From: UBA5429 sp942493315
GTDB lineage: Bacteria > Bacteroidota > Bacteroidia > Bacteroidales > WCHB1-69
NCBI GenBank assembly: GCA_942493315.1
Contig: OW818690.1
Span: forward strand, 2,542,001-2,606,000
Direction of reading: 5' to 3'
DNA length: 64,000 nucleotides
The stretch's first letter is position 1, and each line of letters starts with the position of its first letter. A program made the position numbers and the translations under genes. The notes beneath the pieces were generated by a model, which had not been told where the DNA came from, did no database searches, and was given only the letters and a program-made list of their open reading frames with translations. This document shows, one piece after another, positions 50,493-59,482 of the stretch.

Positions 50493-50997
50493 TATTGTAG
50501 CTCAAGTTTTTAGATTTATTGTTTTTTTGGGATTACAAATCTTCATTTTTAATAATATTAGATTTTTAAATAGTATCAATCCTCAAATTTACCTGATTCC
50601 ACTTCTATTACTTCCTTTGGATATGAAGAAATGGATCCAGTATATCATTGCATTTATTACAGGTTTTCTAATTGATATTTTTTTTAATGTTTATGGGGTT
50701 CATGCATTGGCTGCCTTATTACTAGTATTTATTAAACCTTACTGGATGTTTTTAATCAATGGATTCAGACCTGTTGAAGGAACTTTTAAACCTGTTCCGG
50801 GAGAGAAAGATTTGAATTGGCTTCTCCTTTTTGTTTTTGGAATCACTTTTTTCCATCAACTTATAGTTTCTATTTTTGAAACATTTAATATGTCCGAATT
50901 TTTACATATTATCTGGATCACATTACTCAATGCTGTTTTTACTACAATTCTAATAATATCTCTACTTTACCTTTTTTATTCACAAAAGAAAAAATAA
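50485..50997 (+). CDS. mreD: rod shape-determining protein MreD
   Basis: 170 aa, hydrophobic, with about five membrane helices (for example FIVFLGLQIFIFNNIRFL and YIIAFITGFLIDIFFNVYG, the latter holding the small-residue and Asp pattern typical of MreD). It overlaps mreC by eight bases and precedes tpiA by 18. The genes that usually follow (penicillin-binding protein 2, rodA) are missing here. Confidence 0.85.
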   Translation: MNSIVAQVFRFIVFLGLQIFIFNNIRFLNSINPQIYLIPLLLLPLDMKKWIQYIIAFITGFLIDIFFNVYGVHALAALLLVFIKPYWMFLINGFRPVEGTFKPVPGEKDLNWLLLFVFGITFFHQLIVSIFETFNMSEFLHIIWITLLNAVFTTILIISLLYLFYSQKKK

Positions 50998-51015
50998 TCA
51001 TTAAAAAATATTACA

Positions 51016-51792
51016 ATGAAACCAAAACTAGTTATTGGAAATTGGAAAATGAATAAAACGTTTGAAGAAGCAGACGATTTAATCATTGAGATTTCAGACT
51101 TATTAGAAGGATTAACCTTGCAAACAGGCGTGGTATTGTGTCCACCCGATCTATACTTAGAATTAACAACGGATCATGCTGAAGAGAATGAATTTTCTGC
51201 TGGAGCTCAAAATTGTTGTGAATTTTCCAATGGTGCTTACACCGGAGAGATTTCATCAGAAATGTTGGCTGCTATTGGTGTTGAATTTTGTATTGTTGGA
51301 CATTCAGAACGTAGGAAATATTTCCATGAATCAAATAAATCTATTGCCGGCAAAGTGAATCAACTTTTAACGCATGGGCTAATTCCTGTAGTTTGTTGTG
51401 GAGAACAATTAGAAGATCGTAAAAACGGAAGCCAATTCAATGTGGTTGAAAAACAAATAACCGAATCTGTTTTTCATCTTTCCAAAGATCAGTTTGAAAC
51501 GATTGTGATTGCGTATGAACCTGTTTGGGCAATTGGAACCGGTGAAACAGCTACTCCAGCTCAGGCTGAAGAGATGCATGTGTTCATCAGACAATTGATA
51601 GAGAAGAAATATGGAACTGAAATTGCTTACAATGCCTATATCATTTACGGAGGGAGTTGTAATGCATCAAACGCATTAGAACTTTTTGCGCAACCAAATG
51701 TGGACGGAGGATTAATAGGGGGAGCATCTTTAAAGGCTAAAGAGTTTTTTGAAATCATTGAAGCAGCAGAAACCGTTTTAAAAGACAACTAA
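51016..51792 (+). CDS. tpiA: triosephosphate isomerase
   Basis: 258 aa. Interconverts dihydroxyacetone phosphate and glyceraldehyde 3-phosphate in glycolysis. N-terminal GNWKMNKT with the catalytic Lys, the catalytic His in CIVGHSERRKYF, the catalytic Glu and loop 6 in AYEPVWAIGTGETATPAQA, and the phosphate-binding GGASL near the end. It is the last gene of the mreC-mreD-tpiA run and is followed at once by a strong terminator. Confidence 0.97.
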   Translation: MKPKLVIGNWKMNKTFEEADDLIIEISDLLEGLTLQTGVVLCPPDLYLELTTDHAEENEFSAGAQNCCEFSNGAYTGEISSEMLAAIGVEFCIVGHSERRKYFHESNKSIAGKVNQLLTHGLIPVVCCGEQLEDRKNGSQFNVVEKQITESVFHLSKDQFETIVIAYEPVWAIGTGETATPAQAEEMHVFIRQLIEKKYGTEIAYNAYIIYGGSCNASNALELFAQPNVDGGLIGGASLKAKEFFEIIEAAETVLKDN

Positions 51793-51793
51793 T

Positions 51794-51823
51794 AAAAAAG
51801 GGGCTAATTAAAGCCCCTTTTTT
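51794..51823. terminator. bidirectional rho-independent terminator after tpiA
   Basis: A 12-bp stem (AAAAAAGGGGCT with AGCCCCTTTTTT) around a 6-base loop (AATTAA), with A and T tracts at the two ends, so it works for tpiA (plus) and for the DUF3857-like gene (minus). Confidence 0.92.
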
Positions 51824-53767
51824 TTATTTAATCAGTTTAATTTTGATATCATTAAAATCAGCCGATGCATTAGCAACACGCTCATATAATGAATATTCAG
51901 AAAGTGGATAATACAATTTATTGTAATATTCCTTTATAGTAACAATCAATTTATTCCCTTTGATTTCATATTTTGAAATAAATGCTGCTGAAGCTGTTTC
52001 AGGAGAATCAGTGTCATAAACAGAATATGCTAATTTGGATGGATCTTCAATTTTATAACCATCCGGAATTTCCAAAATAATCTCTCTTTCATAAGAATTG
52101 GAATACTCTTTTTCTACAGGTAACTGACGTGGTGTTTTGTTTTCTAAACGAGCTTGTTTTCCTATCATTTTACCAATAGACACTTCAATAGTTTCATTTT
52201 CAAATTTTACCCATTCCGTATTTTTCATATTTGCTTTAAAAATCATTGGATTTTTTCCGATATCCTTAGGATCAGTATTGACAAATTCTTCGTTGGTAAT
52301 ATTTGAACTTTCGGAATCAAAAGTTAAGAAAACATCAATAATTTGTTCTCTGTCTTCCACTTCAAAACTATTAAAAGCAGCCTGAATAGAGTGTAGAATA
52401 TAACTTCCGGTTGATCTTTCGATGGTTCCAACAATGGCTTTTGAAGTAAAGTCAATTTTATAATTCAGTTTTAAAACATCTAATCCATCTTTTGGATTTG
52501 ATTTAGGTAAAGTAATAGGTGATTTGACAAAAGAGTTGGTGTTTCCAACGCTTGTTTTTTCAAGACGAATAGCTTGATTTTCAGTATAATTCATTGGAAT
52601 TAAACCATTTCTGTATGAGTAATCTATGGGGTCAATATAATATTTCTCTGAAGGAATATAGAATAATAAATATTCAAAGAAATTAGATCCATTATATGAT
52701 TTATCAAATTCTTTTTCGATTTTATTCGTAGTAAGTACGAGATCATATTTGATGTCAAAATGATCAAAAACATATCCCCAAATTTTAGCGGCTTGAATAG
52801 CTCCAATACTAATTCTTCCAATCTGTTCTTTTAAACTGTTTTCAATAAGAATAATTTTATCCAGTTCTGAACTGTTTTTTGGGATTTTAATTTTTTTAAT
52901 CAAATCTTTTTTTACAGCTTTAATCATTTTTTTATCTGTTAATTGAACACGGTCATAAAAATCATTAACAAATTCATTGGTAGTGTTCATTCTTAAAGAT
53001 TTGCTCTTTGATAAGTTATAAGCCAGATTAAATTCTACTCTACAGAAGTATTTTTGATAAAAAGATTCAGGTTCTTTTACAATTCCGGGTAAAAAATCAG
53101 CATGAACCGTAGTGAAACGCAATTCCTTACTTTCTATTACAGTATCAATAATGGGTAAGGAAACATTATACACTTTGAAAAATGGTTTCAAATGTTCCGG
53201 CATCACAAATGTAAAATTACAATTTTTAAAAGGTATTGGAAATTGAATTTCAAGACTTCCACTTTGAAGAAAATTGTCTTTTTTATAAACAACAAGATAC
53301 TCAATAATTGATCCTACTTCTAGGTCAGGAATTTTAATAAAAATTTCGGATTCAGATTCCTCTTCACCTTCTGCTTCAGTTGCATCTTTTTCAATATCTT
53401 TTTTCCCAAAAGTTTTTATAACTTCACCATTTTTTATAATTCGCACAATTAATTTATGGATATTTTCAGTCTTCATATATCCAAAATTGAGCTTGTTAAA
53501 CTCTTTAGCACTTTCTAAATCATAAAATTTGATGGCTTTATGCTCCAAACTCCAAAACTCAAACTCCTTGGCATCATTGACATAGTATTCATAAACAAAG
53601 TTAAAAATAAGTCCCAACGCTTTATCTTTTTGATAGATAGCATCTTCTTCAGGAGTTGTTGAAGGGATAACAGATAATTTGTAATTTCTAATATCAACTC
53701 CAACTTGCCCAAATACTGTGATTGGAAGAATGATGGATAAACAAATAATAAAAATAATTTTTTTCAT
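51824..53767 (-). CDS. DUF3857-like transglutaminase-fold secreted protein
   Basis: 647 aa with a signal peptide (MKKIIFIICLSIILPITVFG). The N-terminal half matches DUF3857-type beta-sandwich proteins (IHKLIVRIIKNGEVIKTFG, IPDLEVGSIIEYLVVYKKDN). The middle resembles the transglutaminase-like region (SLKEQIGRISIGAIQAAKIW, then KYDLVLTTNKIEKEF and EKYYIDPIDYSY), but the expected catalytic Cys is not visible, so it may be non-enzymatic. It starts 14 bases after the MORN-like gene's stop and is probably cotranscribed with it. A role in envelope processing is possible but unknown. Confidence 0.7.
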   Translation of the reverse strand: MKKIIFIICLSIILPITVFGQVGVDIRNYKLSVIPSTTPEEDAIYQKDKALGLIFNFVYEYYVNDAKEFEFWSLEHKAIKFYDLESAKEFNKLNFGYMKTENIHKLIVRIIKNGEVIKTFGKKDIEKDATEAEGEEESESEIFIKIPDLEVGSIIEYLVVYKKDNFLQSGSLEIQFPIPFKNCNFTFVMPEHLKPFFKVYNVSLPIIDTVIESKELRFTTVHADFLPGIVKEPESFYQKYFCRVEFNLAYNLSKSKSLRMNTTNEFVNDFYDRVQLTDKKMIKAVKKDLIKKIKIPKNSSELDKIILIENSLKEQIGRISIGAIQAAKIWGYVFDHFDIKYDLVLTTNKIEKEFDKSYNGSNFFEYLLFYIPSEKYYIDPIDYSYRNGLIPMNYTENQAIRLEKTSVGNTNSFVKSPITLPKSNPKDGLDVLKLNYKIDFTSKAIVGTIERSTGSYILHSIQAAFNSFEVEDREQIIDVFLTFDSESSNITNEEFVNTDPKDIGKNPMIFKANMKNTEWVKFENETIEVSIGKMIGKQARLENKTPRQLPVEKEYSNSYEREIILEIPDGYKIEDPSKLAYSVYDTDSPETASAAFISKYEIKGNKLIVTIKEYYNKLYYPLSEYSLYERVANASADFNDIKIKLIK

Positions 53768-53781
53768 AATATCAATTTTAT

Positions 53782-56700
53782 TTAATTCTTAATAACGCCA
53801 TAATAAAAGTCAATTTCTCTGGTAGTTTCTCCTTTTTCATTGTAAAATTTAAATAATCCATTAGGATATCCATAATAATAAGAACCTTCTATTTTTTTTG
53901 TTCCATTTTCATAATATTCTATGTAAGAACCATTTCGTAAATTATAATAATAATAAGTTTCTCTTTTTATATTGCCATTTGCGTAATAATCAGTTGATTT
54001 ACCATGGTATTCGCCATCTAAAAAAGAGACTGCTTCATAAATTTTTCCATTAGGATAATAATAAAATTGTTGATTAGTTTTTTCTCCGTTTAAAAATGAA
54101 AGCTCGGCAGATTTTTTTCCATCCAAAAAATAGGATAAAATAGGAATGGTATCTTTTCCAATTGGAATAAAATCGGATGTTTTATTGTTTTTAAAATTTG
54201 AAACAGCAATAATATCACCATTTTTAAATTTACATTGGTAAACAATAGTTTTTCCGTCTGATCCATAATAATTTGAAATTCCATTTTTTTGATTATCTAA
54301 ATAATGGTGTGTTGCATTCAATTTTTGATCATCAGAATAGTATTTTATAAATCCTTGCATCGAACCTGCTTCAAAATATTCTTCCGCAAATAATGTTCCA
54401 TTGGAATGGAATTTTTTAACCTTTCCATAATAGATATTATCAATTACATTTCCATCCACTCTAAAGTATTCAAAAAGAATATCAAAAGGTTTGTAATCGC
54501 CATAAATATTATCATTAATATAGTTTATTTTTGTAATAACCTTTCCATTTCTATCATAATATTTCATGGTATCCATTTTAAGATTAGCTACAATTGTAAC
54601 TTCACTCATTAGTGAACCGTCAAAATTATATGATCTTAATATTCCATTTCCATTTTTAAATGTATCCACTTTAAAAATATTTTGATTGATATCATAATGA
54701 TATACATAAAGTAAATTTCCTTTAGAATAGATCTCTTCAGATGTTTTATTCCCGTTAATAATATATTCGGTAACAGAGGATATCTTGCCGTCTTGATAAA
54801 TGATTTTGGTTTCAGGAACACCATTAATATGGTAAGTATAATGAGCTCCAACGGGTATACCATTTTTGTATACTCCCTCCTTCTGAATGGAATCATTAGT
54901 ATGGTATCGAATAAAAACACCATCAAGCACACCTTCTTTATAATGGGAATATGTTTTTAATTTTCCATTTTTATAATATTCTGAAACATAACCATCTATC
55001 TCATCATATTTATAGGGAGTTGTGGATTCAATATTACCGGAAGGGTAGTAGTGTATAGAAATTCCTTCTAAATTTCCATCTGTATCGTACAATTCGCTTA
55101 AAAAATGAACTCCATTTTCATTATAAAAATCAACTTCCAAAACCCCTTCAACAGGAGTAATATTTTTTCTTACACTATTATCCGGCATAAAGGTAGTGAT
55201 TTCATCCAGTTTTCCTTTGTTGTATTTAAAAATTGTATATAAAAAACCATTTTCATCATACCTTTTATATTCTCCATTAAAAACGCCATATTCATAAGTA
55301 TATTCTGCTGAAATATTTCCATTGGGAAAATACTCAGTCCAAAATCCATCATAAGTACCTTCCCCAATATATGAACCCACTCTTTCTAATTTGCCGTTAG
55401 GATAAAATGATTTAACAGTTCCTGTATAAAGATCATTTATTGTTGAACCTTCAAGTTTAACCGAACCATCCGGATAATATCTAATAATTTTGCCTTCAAC
55501 ATCCGGTTCATTATTTTCGTACTCAGAAGCTAAAACACCATTAGGGAAATACTCTCTTGATACACCTGTTTCTTTTCCATTTTCATTAGTATAGATCCCT
55601 TTAATCATCCCTTGGGGGTAGTATAACTTAGTGACTCCATGTAATTTCCCATCTTTGTAACCATTTTCTTCAATTAGAAAGCCATTACTATTATATTCTT
55701 TCCGGGATCCATCAAGTTTATTATTTTTAAAACCGATCACAAGATTAAACATTCTATCATTCTCATTTAAAGAAGGGTAGTAGAGATACCCTGTACCATC
55801 AATACTATCATTCAAATAAGGAACTGCTTGTTCTAAATAGCCATATTTATAATAATAGTTAATTCCATTTTTCTTACCGTTGATAAGATTCAATTTGCTA
55901 TGAATGTCTCCATTTTCGTTTATTAAAGTCCATGAGCCTTGATATTGCTTTTTTCCCGATTTATCAGTAATTATATAACCGCCGATTCCCTCCAAATAAC
56001 CTTCATCAACATTATAAGCAATGATTACAGAATCAGTTCCGTTTTTTTCATAACCAATACCATTTATCGATTTTTCAACCAAAAAGTTTTGGAAATGGTT
56101 CTCAATTTTGTTAATTTTTGACTCCATTTTCTTAGCTTTTTCCTGAATTTTATTATTTTCTACATCAGTTCCTGAAAGGAGATAATAGCAGTATAGATTA
56201 TAATCGATCTCGAACATAGCTTTGAAATAGGGAATATAGAGATAATCAAGGATATCCTTACTTTTGAGAGGTTCAGGTAAATTTTCAAAAACCAATTGAT
56301 TATTTCTGGTAATCAGATGATTTATTTTAGTTTTAAGTTTGAATTTATTATTTAATGCAATTTCGTTTTTCACTAATTGTTCAAGGGTTTGAAATCTAAG
56401 ATCATCTTCTAATAATTTTGGAGTAATATAGATATTATCTGTTTCATTATCAGCAATCTCTGAAAATCCCACATACATTTCATTTAAAGCGCGAAGAGCA
56501 TTTATAGCATCATCAGATTTTGGATCAATTGAAACCGAATAATTGTAAGCAAGAATTGCCGGAATAGTTTTTCCTTCTTTAAAGTACAATGCAGCTAAAA
56601 GGTTGTGAGCATATTGAAATTTAGGAGTACAAAAAATTGATTTTTTAAGAGCGATTTCAGCGTTTTCATACTGATGAATTTCTGTATAAGCCTTACCTAA

Positions 56701-57120
56701 AGCAGCTAATAATCTAGTGTTGTAGGGTGATAAAATGAGTGCTTTTTCTATTATTTCAATAGCTTTATCAAATTGATTATTAGCCATATAAACATAACTT
56801 AATAGGTTGTAAACAGAGCTTACATTAACAGATTGAGAAGGGTTTACTAAAATTCTTTCTAAAGTAATGGCTGCTTTATCATAAAGTTCTTGAAAATAGT
56901 AGGTTACAGCCAATTGATATTGAGCAGGATCATACAGTGAGTCACCTTCGGGGATTTTCCGAAATTGTTGAACTGCTTTTTCAAATTCTTCCTGATTAAA
57001 ATATTTTTCTGCTTTTTCGAATATTTCATCCGTGTTAACAATTTTAATATTTTTAGGATTTTGTGCGGTTACTATCAGAGAAGTAACAAGAATAATCAAT
57101 AAGGAAACTACATTTTTCAT
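53782..57120 (-). CDS. TPR plus MORN/YwqK-like repeat protein, 1112 aa
   Basis: Signal peptide (MKNVVSLLIILVTSLIVTAQ), then about five N-terminal TPRs (residues ~30-215, for example VSSVYNLLSYVYMANNQFDK) and a ~120-residue helical linker. From ~370 to the end it has more than twenty repeats of the form xGxxxxYYPNGxLxxxxxYxNG, such as GVTKLYYPQGMIKGIYTNEN and GVSREYFPNGVLASEYENNE. These are MORN-like repeats also used in YwqK-family antitoxin-like proteins. The protein is likely an exported extended scaffold. It lies 14 bases upstream of the DUF3857-like gene. Confidence 0.75.
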   Translation of the reverse strand: MKNVVSLLIILVTSLIVTAQNPKNIKIVNTDEIFEKAEKYFNQEEFEKAVQQFRKIPEGDSLYDPAQYQLAVTYYFQELYDKAAITLERILVNPSQSVNVSSVYNLLSYVYMANNQFDKAIEIIEKALILSPYNTRLLAALGKAYTEIHQYENAEIALKKSIFCTPKFQYAHNLLAALYFKEGKTIPAILAYNYSVSIDPKSDDAINALRALNEMYVGFSEIADNETDNIYITPKLLEDDLRFQTLEQLVKNEIALNNKFKLKTKINHLITRNNQLVFENLPEPLKSKDILDYLYIPYFKAMFEIDYNLYCYYLLSGTDVENNKIQEKAKKMESKINKIENHFQNFLVEKSINGIGYEKNGTDSVIIAYNVDEGYLEGIGGYIITDKSGKKQYQGSWTLINENGDIHSKLNLINGKKNGINYYYKYGYLEQAVPYLNDSIDGTGYLYYPSLNENDRMFNLVIGFKNNKLDGSRKEYNSNGFLIEENGYKDGKLHGVTKLYYPQGMIKGIYTNENGKETGVSREYFPNGVLASEYENNEPDVEGKIIRYYPDGSVKLEGSTINDLYTGTVKSFYPNGKLERVGSYIGEGTYDGFWTEYFPNGNISAEYTYEYGVFNGEYKRYDENGFLYTIFKYNKGKLDEITTFMPDNSVRKNITPVEGVLEVDFYNENGVHFLSELYDTDGNLEGISIHYYPSGNIESTTPYKYDEIDGYVSEYYKNGKLKTYSHYKEGVLDGVFIRYHTNDSIQKEGVYKNGIPVGAHYTYHINGVPETKIIYQDGKISSVTEYIINGNKTSEEIYSKGNLLYVYHYDINQNIFKVDTFKNGNGILRSYNFDGSLMSEVTIVANLKMDTMKYYDRNGKVITKINYINDNIYGDYKPFDILFEYFRVDGNVIDNIYYGKVKKFHSNGTLFAEEYFEAGSMQGFIKYYSDDQKLNATHHYLDNQKNGISNYYGSDGKTIVYQCKFKNGDIIAVSNFKNNKTSDFIPIGKDTIPILSYFLDGKKSAELSFLNGEKTNQQFYYYPNGKIYEAVSFLDGEYHGKSTDYYANGNIKRETYYYYNLRNGSYIEYYENGTKKIEGSYYYGYPNGLFKFYNEKGETTREIDFYYGVIKN

Positions 57121-57445
57121 TTGAGATTCAATAGGTTATGTTAAATTTTTTACTTACTCTTATTATTAAAATTTGGACTGTAAATATAAAAAAAACTTTA
57201 TAATAAACAAGTTTTTTTTTAAAATATTGTTTGGTGCATTTTGATAAAGTAAACCGACGGAGTTTAATTTACTATTCTAATAAAAGCAGGATACTGTTTT
57301 GATATAAAATCAGAACATTTTAAAAAGTGTTTAAAATGAAAAATTTAAAGAAAAAATCAACCGTCATTTATTAGAATAGGCTACGTAAGCTCCGTAGGAA
57401 AGTGTGTCACGATATTATAAAGAGTTGTAATTCAATAAAATAAAC
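57121..57445. other. gene-free region with MITE-like copy B
   Basis: Contains the upstream region of the MORN-like gene (a TATATTTA sequence near 57182-57189 may be a weak -7 box), copy B of the MITE-like element (57273-57378) and the short block AGCTCCGTAGGA (57389-57400) also seen near 15733. Confidence 0.5.
57273..57378 (+). repeat. MITE-like element, copy B
   Basis: A 106-bp unit bounded by TATTCTAATAAA and TTTATTAGAATA. The start (AGCAGGATACTGTTTTGATA) and end (ATCAACCGTCATTTATTAG) align with copies A and C. Confidence 0.7.
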
Positions 57446-58783
57446 CTATTTTAATATTCTTACTACAATCTGAGAATTTTCAAACCGAAGAACTTCTACT
57501 TCCACTCCCTTTTCAATGATCCCATACGCTGCCACCGCATCTATGTTTTCTCCATCAATCTCAACTTTCCCTGATGGCCTTAGTATTGTTGTTGCAATAC
57601 CCTTTTTACCTACCAAATGAAACAACCCTGCCCCTTGGGCCATATATCCATCTGATTTGTTTAATTCAGTTTTTAATGCAATCGTGCCATATCGGGTTTC
57701 TGATAATATTAATTTTTTCCCTAACCAAATCGATAAAACAAATCCAAATACTAACGACGTAACTACAATAACTGATGTTTGTAGGATCTCTGATGATGAA
57801 GTTAAACTAAAATTAAATTTGATATTAAAAATCATGGCTAATATGAGGGATAATACCATGAGTGATATTCCAACAATTCCGAATACTCCAAAGCCAGGAA
57901 TCACAAATATTTCAACAATTAACAGTATTAGTCCAATGATAAAGATTAGTATTTCCCAATGTGCTGCCAATCCTCCCAGATAATGGGGTGCAAAAAATAA
58001 TAAGGCTGCTATGATCGCAACAATTAATGGAAATCCAATTCCCGGAGTTTGCAATTCAAAATAGATTCCTCCTATAATGAGCATGATTAAAATTCCACTC
58101 ATAAATGGATTGATTAAAAACATGATAATTTTATCAATCCATGAAAGTTCCTGTTCAATGATTTCATAATTTTGAATTCCTGAAACTTTTAATAGTTCTT
58201 CTTTTGAGTTAACCTGAGCTTCACAAAATCCATATTTAATGGCTTCAGATGTAGTAAAAGTTAACACTTTTCCTGAGTCAATAATTCCATCCACATAAAT
58301 ATCAGGATCTACCATGGCCTGAGCTAAAACAGGATCTCTTCCCTGTTTTTCAGCAGTTGATCTCATGAGAGAGCGCATATAGGACTGATACTTATCCGGC
58401 ATAATTTCACCCTCCTGATTTACTACGGAAGCAGCACCAATAGAGGCTCCGGGTGACATATAGATACTATCACACGCAATCGAAATTAAGGCACCGGCAG
58501 ATGCTGCATTCACGTCAATAAACACATACACAGGAATGGTTGACTTCATGAGCATTGTTCTGATCTGGTCAGCAGCATCCAATTCTCCTCCAAATGTATT
58601 CAATCGTAAAATGATGAGATCTGCTTTTTTATCTTTTGCTTCCTGAAGTGCCATTTCTGTTTTTTTCTTGGCAGGTTTGGCAATATTTTCATCAATTTCA
58701 AAACTATAAATAGTCATTTTATTTTGCGTATACCCATTTAATAATAACAAGAAAAAGAGAAGAAATGTAATTATTTTATTCAT
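57446..58783 (-). CDS. NfeD-family membrane serine protease
   Basis: 445 aa. After a signal peptide (to NGYTQ) there is a ClpP-like serine protease domain: LNTFGGELDAADQIR, catalytic Ser in VNAASAGALISIACD (~99) and the paired Lys in MPDKYQSYMRS (~132). Then four to five membrane helices (IIMFLINPFMSGILIMLIIG onward) and a C-terminal OB-fold (GKKGIATTILRPSGKVEIDG). This is the long (1b) NfeD type. Such proteins usually pair with a stomatin/prohibitin-like partner and act in membrane quality control. No stomatin gene is adjacent here. Confidence 0.88.
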   Translation of the reverse strand: MNKIITFLLFFLLLLNGYTQNKMTIYSFEIDENIAKPAKKKTEMALQEAKDKKADLIILRLNTFGGELDAADQIRTMLMKSTIPVYVFIDVNAASAGALISIACDSIYMSPGASIGAASVVNQEGEIMPDKYQSYMRSLMRSTAEKQGRDPVLAQAMVDPDIYVDGIIDSGKVLTFTTSEAIKYGFCEAQVNSKEELLKVSGIQNYEIIEQELSWIDKIIMFLINPFMSGILIMLIIGGIYFELQTPGIGFPLIVAIIAALLFFAPHYLGGLAAHWEILIFIIGLILLIVEIFVIPGFGVFGIVGISLMVLSLILAMIFNIKFNFSLTSSSEILQTSVIVVTSLVFGFVLSIWLGKKLILSETRYGTIALKTELNKSDGYMAQGAGLFHLVGKKGIATTILRPSGKVEIDGENIDAVAAYGIIEKGVEVEVLRFENSQIVVRILK

Positions 58784-58806
58784 ATTTTAAAGATTGATTA
58801 ATGCTA

Positions 58807-58814
58807 CAAAGATA
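58807..58814 (-). promoter_or_regulatory. candidate -7 box for the NfeD gene
   Basis: TATCTTTG on the minus strand, 23 bases before the ATG at 58783. No -33 TTG at the usual spacing. Confidence 0.45.
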
Positions 58815-58858
58815 AAACAAATCCAACAATAAATAGATGTTTTTTAATTTTATTTATT

Positions 58859-59075
58859 AGGGCATTCCGGCACCATCCGACGCACAGTTCCACGCTGCTG
58901 CCGTCGGTCTCCGGCCAGTACTCCTCGCCGCCTCACCAAGCATCCCATCCGGCATAAAGGAGCTCCTTCGTCGCTCTTTCTGCCGGTGGTCTGCTAAGTG
59001 TTCCGGCTGTGGGGTACATGGCCTGCGCCCTAATGCAAGGAAATTTGGGGGATTATTCTCCTGCGAAGCTCTGAA
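58859..59075 (+). repeat. GC-rich dispersed repeat, copy 2
   Basis: Starts GGGCATTCCGGCACC and continues CACGCTGCTGCCGTCGG, matching the first third of copy 1 (14466), then diverges. It shares AAAGGAGCTCC and the CGCTCTTT block with the divergent copy at 39830-40012. Confidence 0.6.
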
Positions 59076-59078
59076 ACC

Positions 59079-59185
59079 TATTCTAATAAATGATGGGTGA
59101 TTTTTTTGGTAACATTTTAATTAATGAAAAGTTATATAGAGCTGTGATTTTGATATCTATACTGTACCAACCTTTTATTAGATTA
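59079..59185 (-). repeat. MITE-like element, copy C (inverted)
   Basis: A 107-bp unit bounded by TATTCTAATAAA and TTTATTAGATTA (one mismatch). On the minus strand its interior (GGTTGGTACAGTATAGATAT) aligns with copy A. Confidence 0.65.
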
Positions 59186-59226
59186 TAATTTGATGCCCTG
59201 AATTCCAGTTATGCATTGAATTCAAA

Positions 59227-59412
59227 AGCATTAGGGATGTGTAGGGCACCGAAGGTGGTGCAAACCTTAACGAGCGCCGCTATAATTGAAGTTGATGGAT
59301 TGAATTTTATTAAGCGAAGTGAGGTGAAGCACGGGAGCGAAGCGGACCCCGGAACAAGCCCGACGGCAACAGGGTGGGATTTAGGGTTGGAGTTGCCGGA
59401 ATGCCCAAATAT
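59227..59412 (-). repeat. GC-rich dispersed repeat, copy 3 (inverted)
   Basis: Its reverse complement has GGGCATTCCGGCA, CACCCTGTTGCCGTCGGGC, GGGGTCCGCTTCGCTCCCGT and GCGGCGCTCGTT in the same order as copy 1 at 14466-14648. It is the best-matching pair of the family. Confidence 0.75.
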
Positions 59413-59431
59413 TATTAAAAATAAATCTAAT

Positions 59432-59461
59432 AAAAAAAGGGAGCAAAAATGCCCCCTTTTC
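59432..59461. terminator. terminator after the T9SS cargo gene
   Basis: AAAAAAAGGGAGC, loop AAAAAT, then GCCCCCTTTT, with one A-C mismatch in a ~10-bp stem and an A/T tract on both sides. It sits 22 bases past the stop of the minus-strand gene. Confidence 0.8.
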
Positions 59462-59482
59462 TATAACAATATTAAATAAAAA

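Larger units (their letters stand above)
58784..59482. other. 700-base composite of GC-rich repeats and a MITE-like element
   Basis: From left: NfeD promoter, a GC-rich repeat (58859-59075), MITE-like copy C (59079-59185), a second inverted GC-rich repeat (59227-59412) and a terminator (59432-59461). The open frame 59216-59479 is read through the repeat and is rejected. Confidence 0.65.

Noticed and set aside
59216..59479. 87-aa frame as a gene
   Set aside because: It runs through the inverted GC-rich dispersed repeat and into the terminator. The same sequence family elsewhere is not coding.
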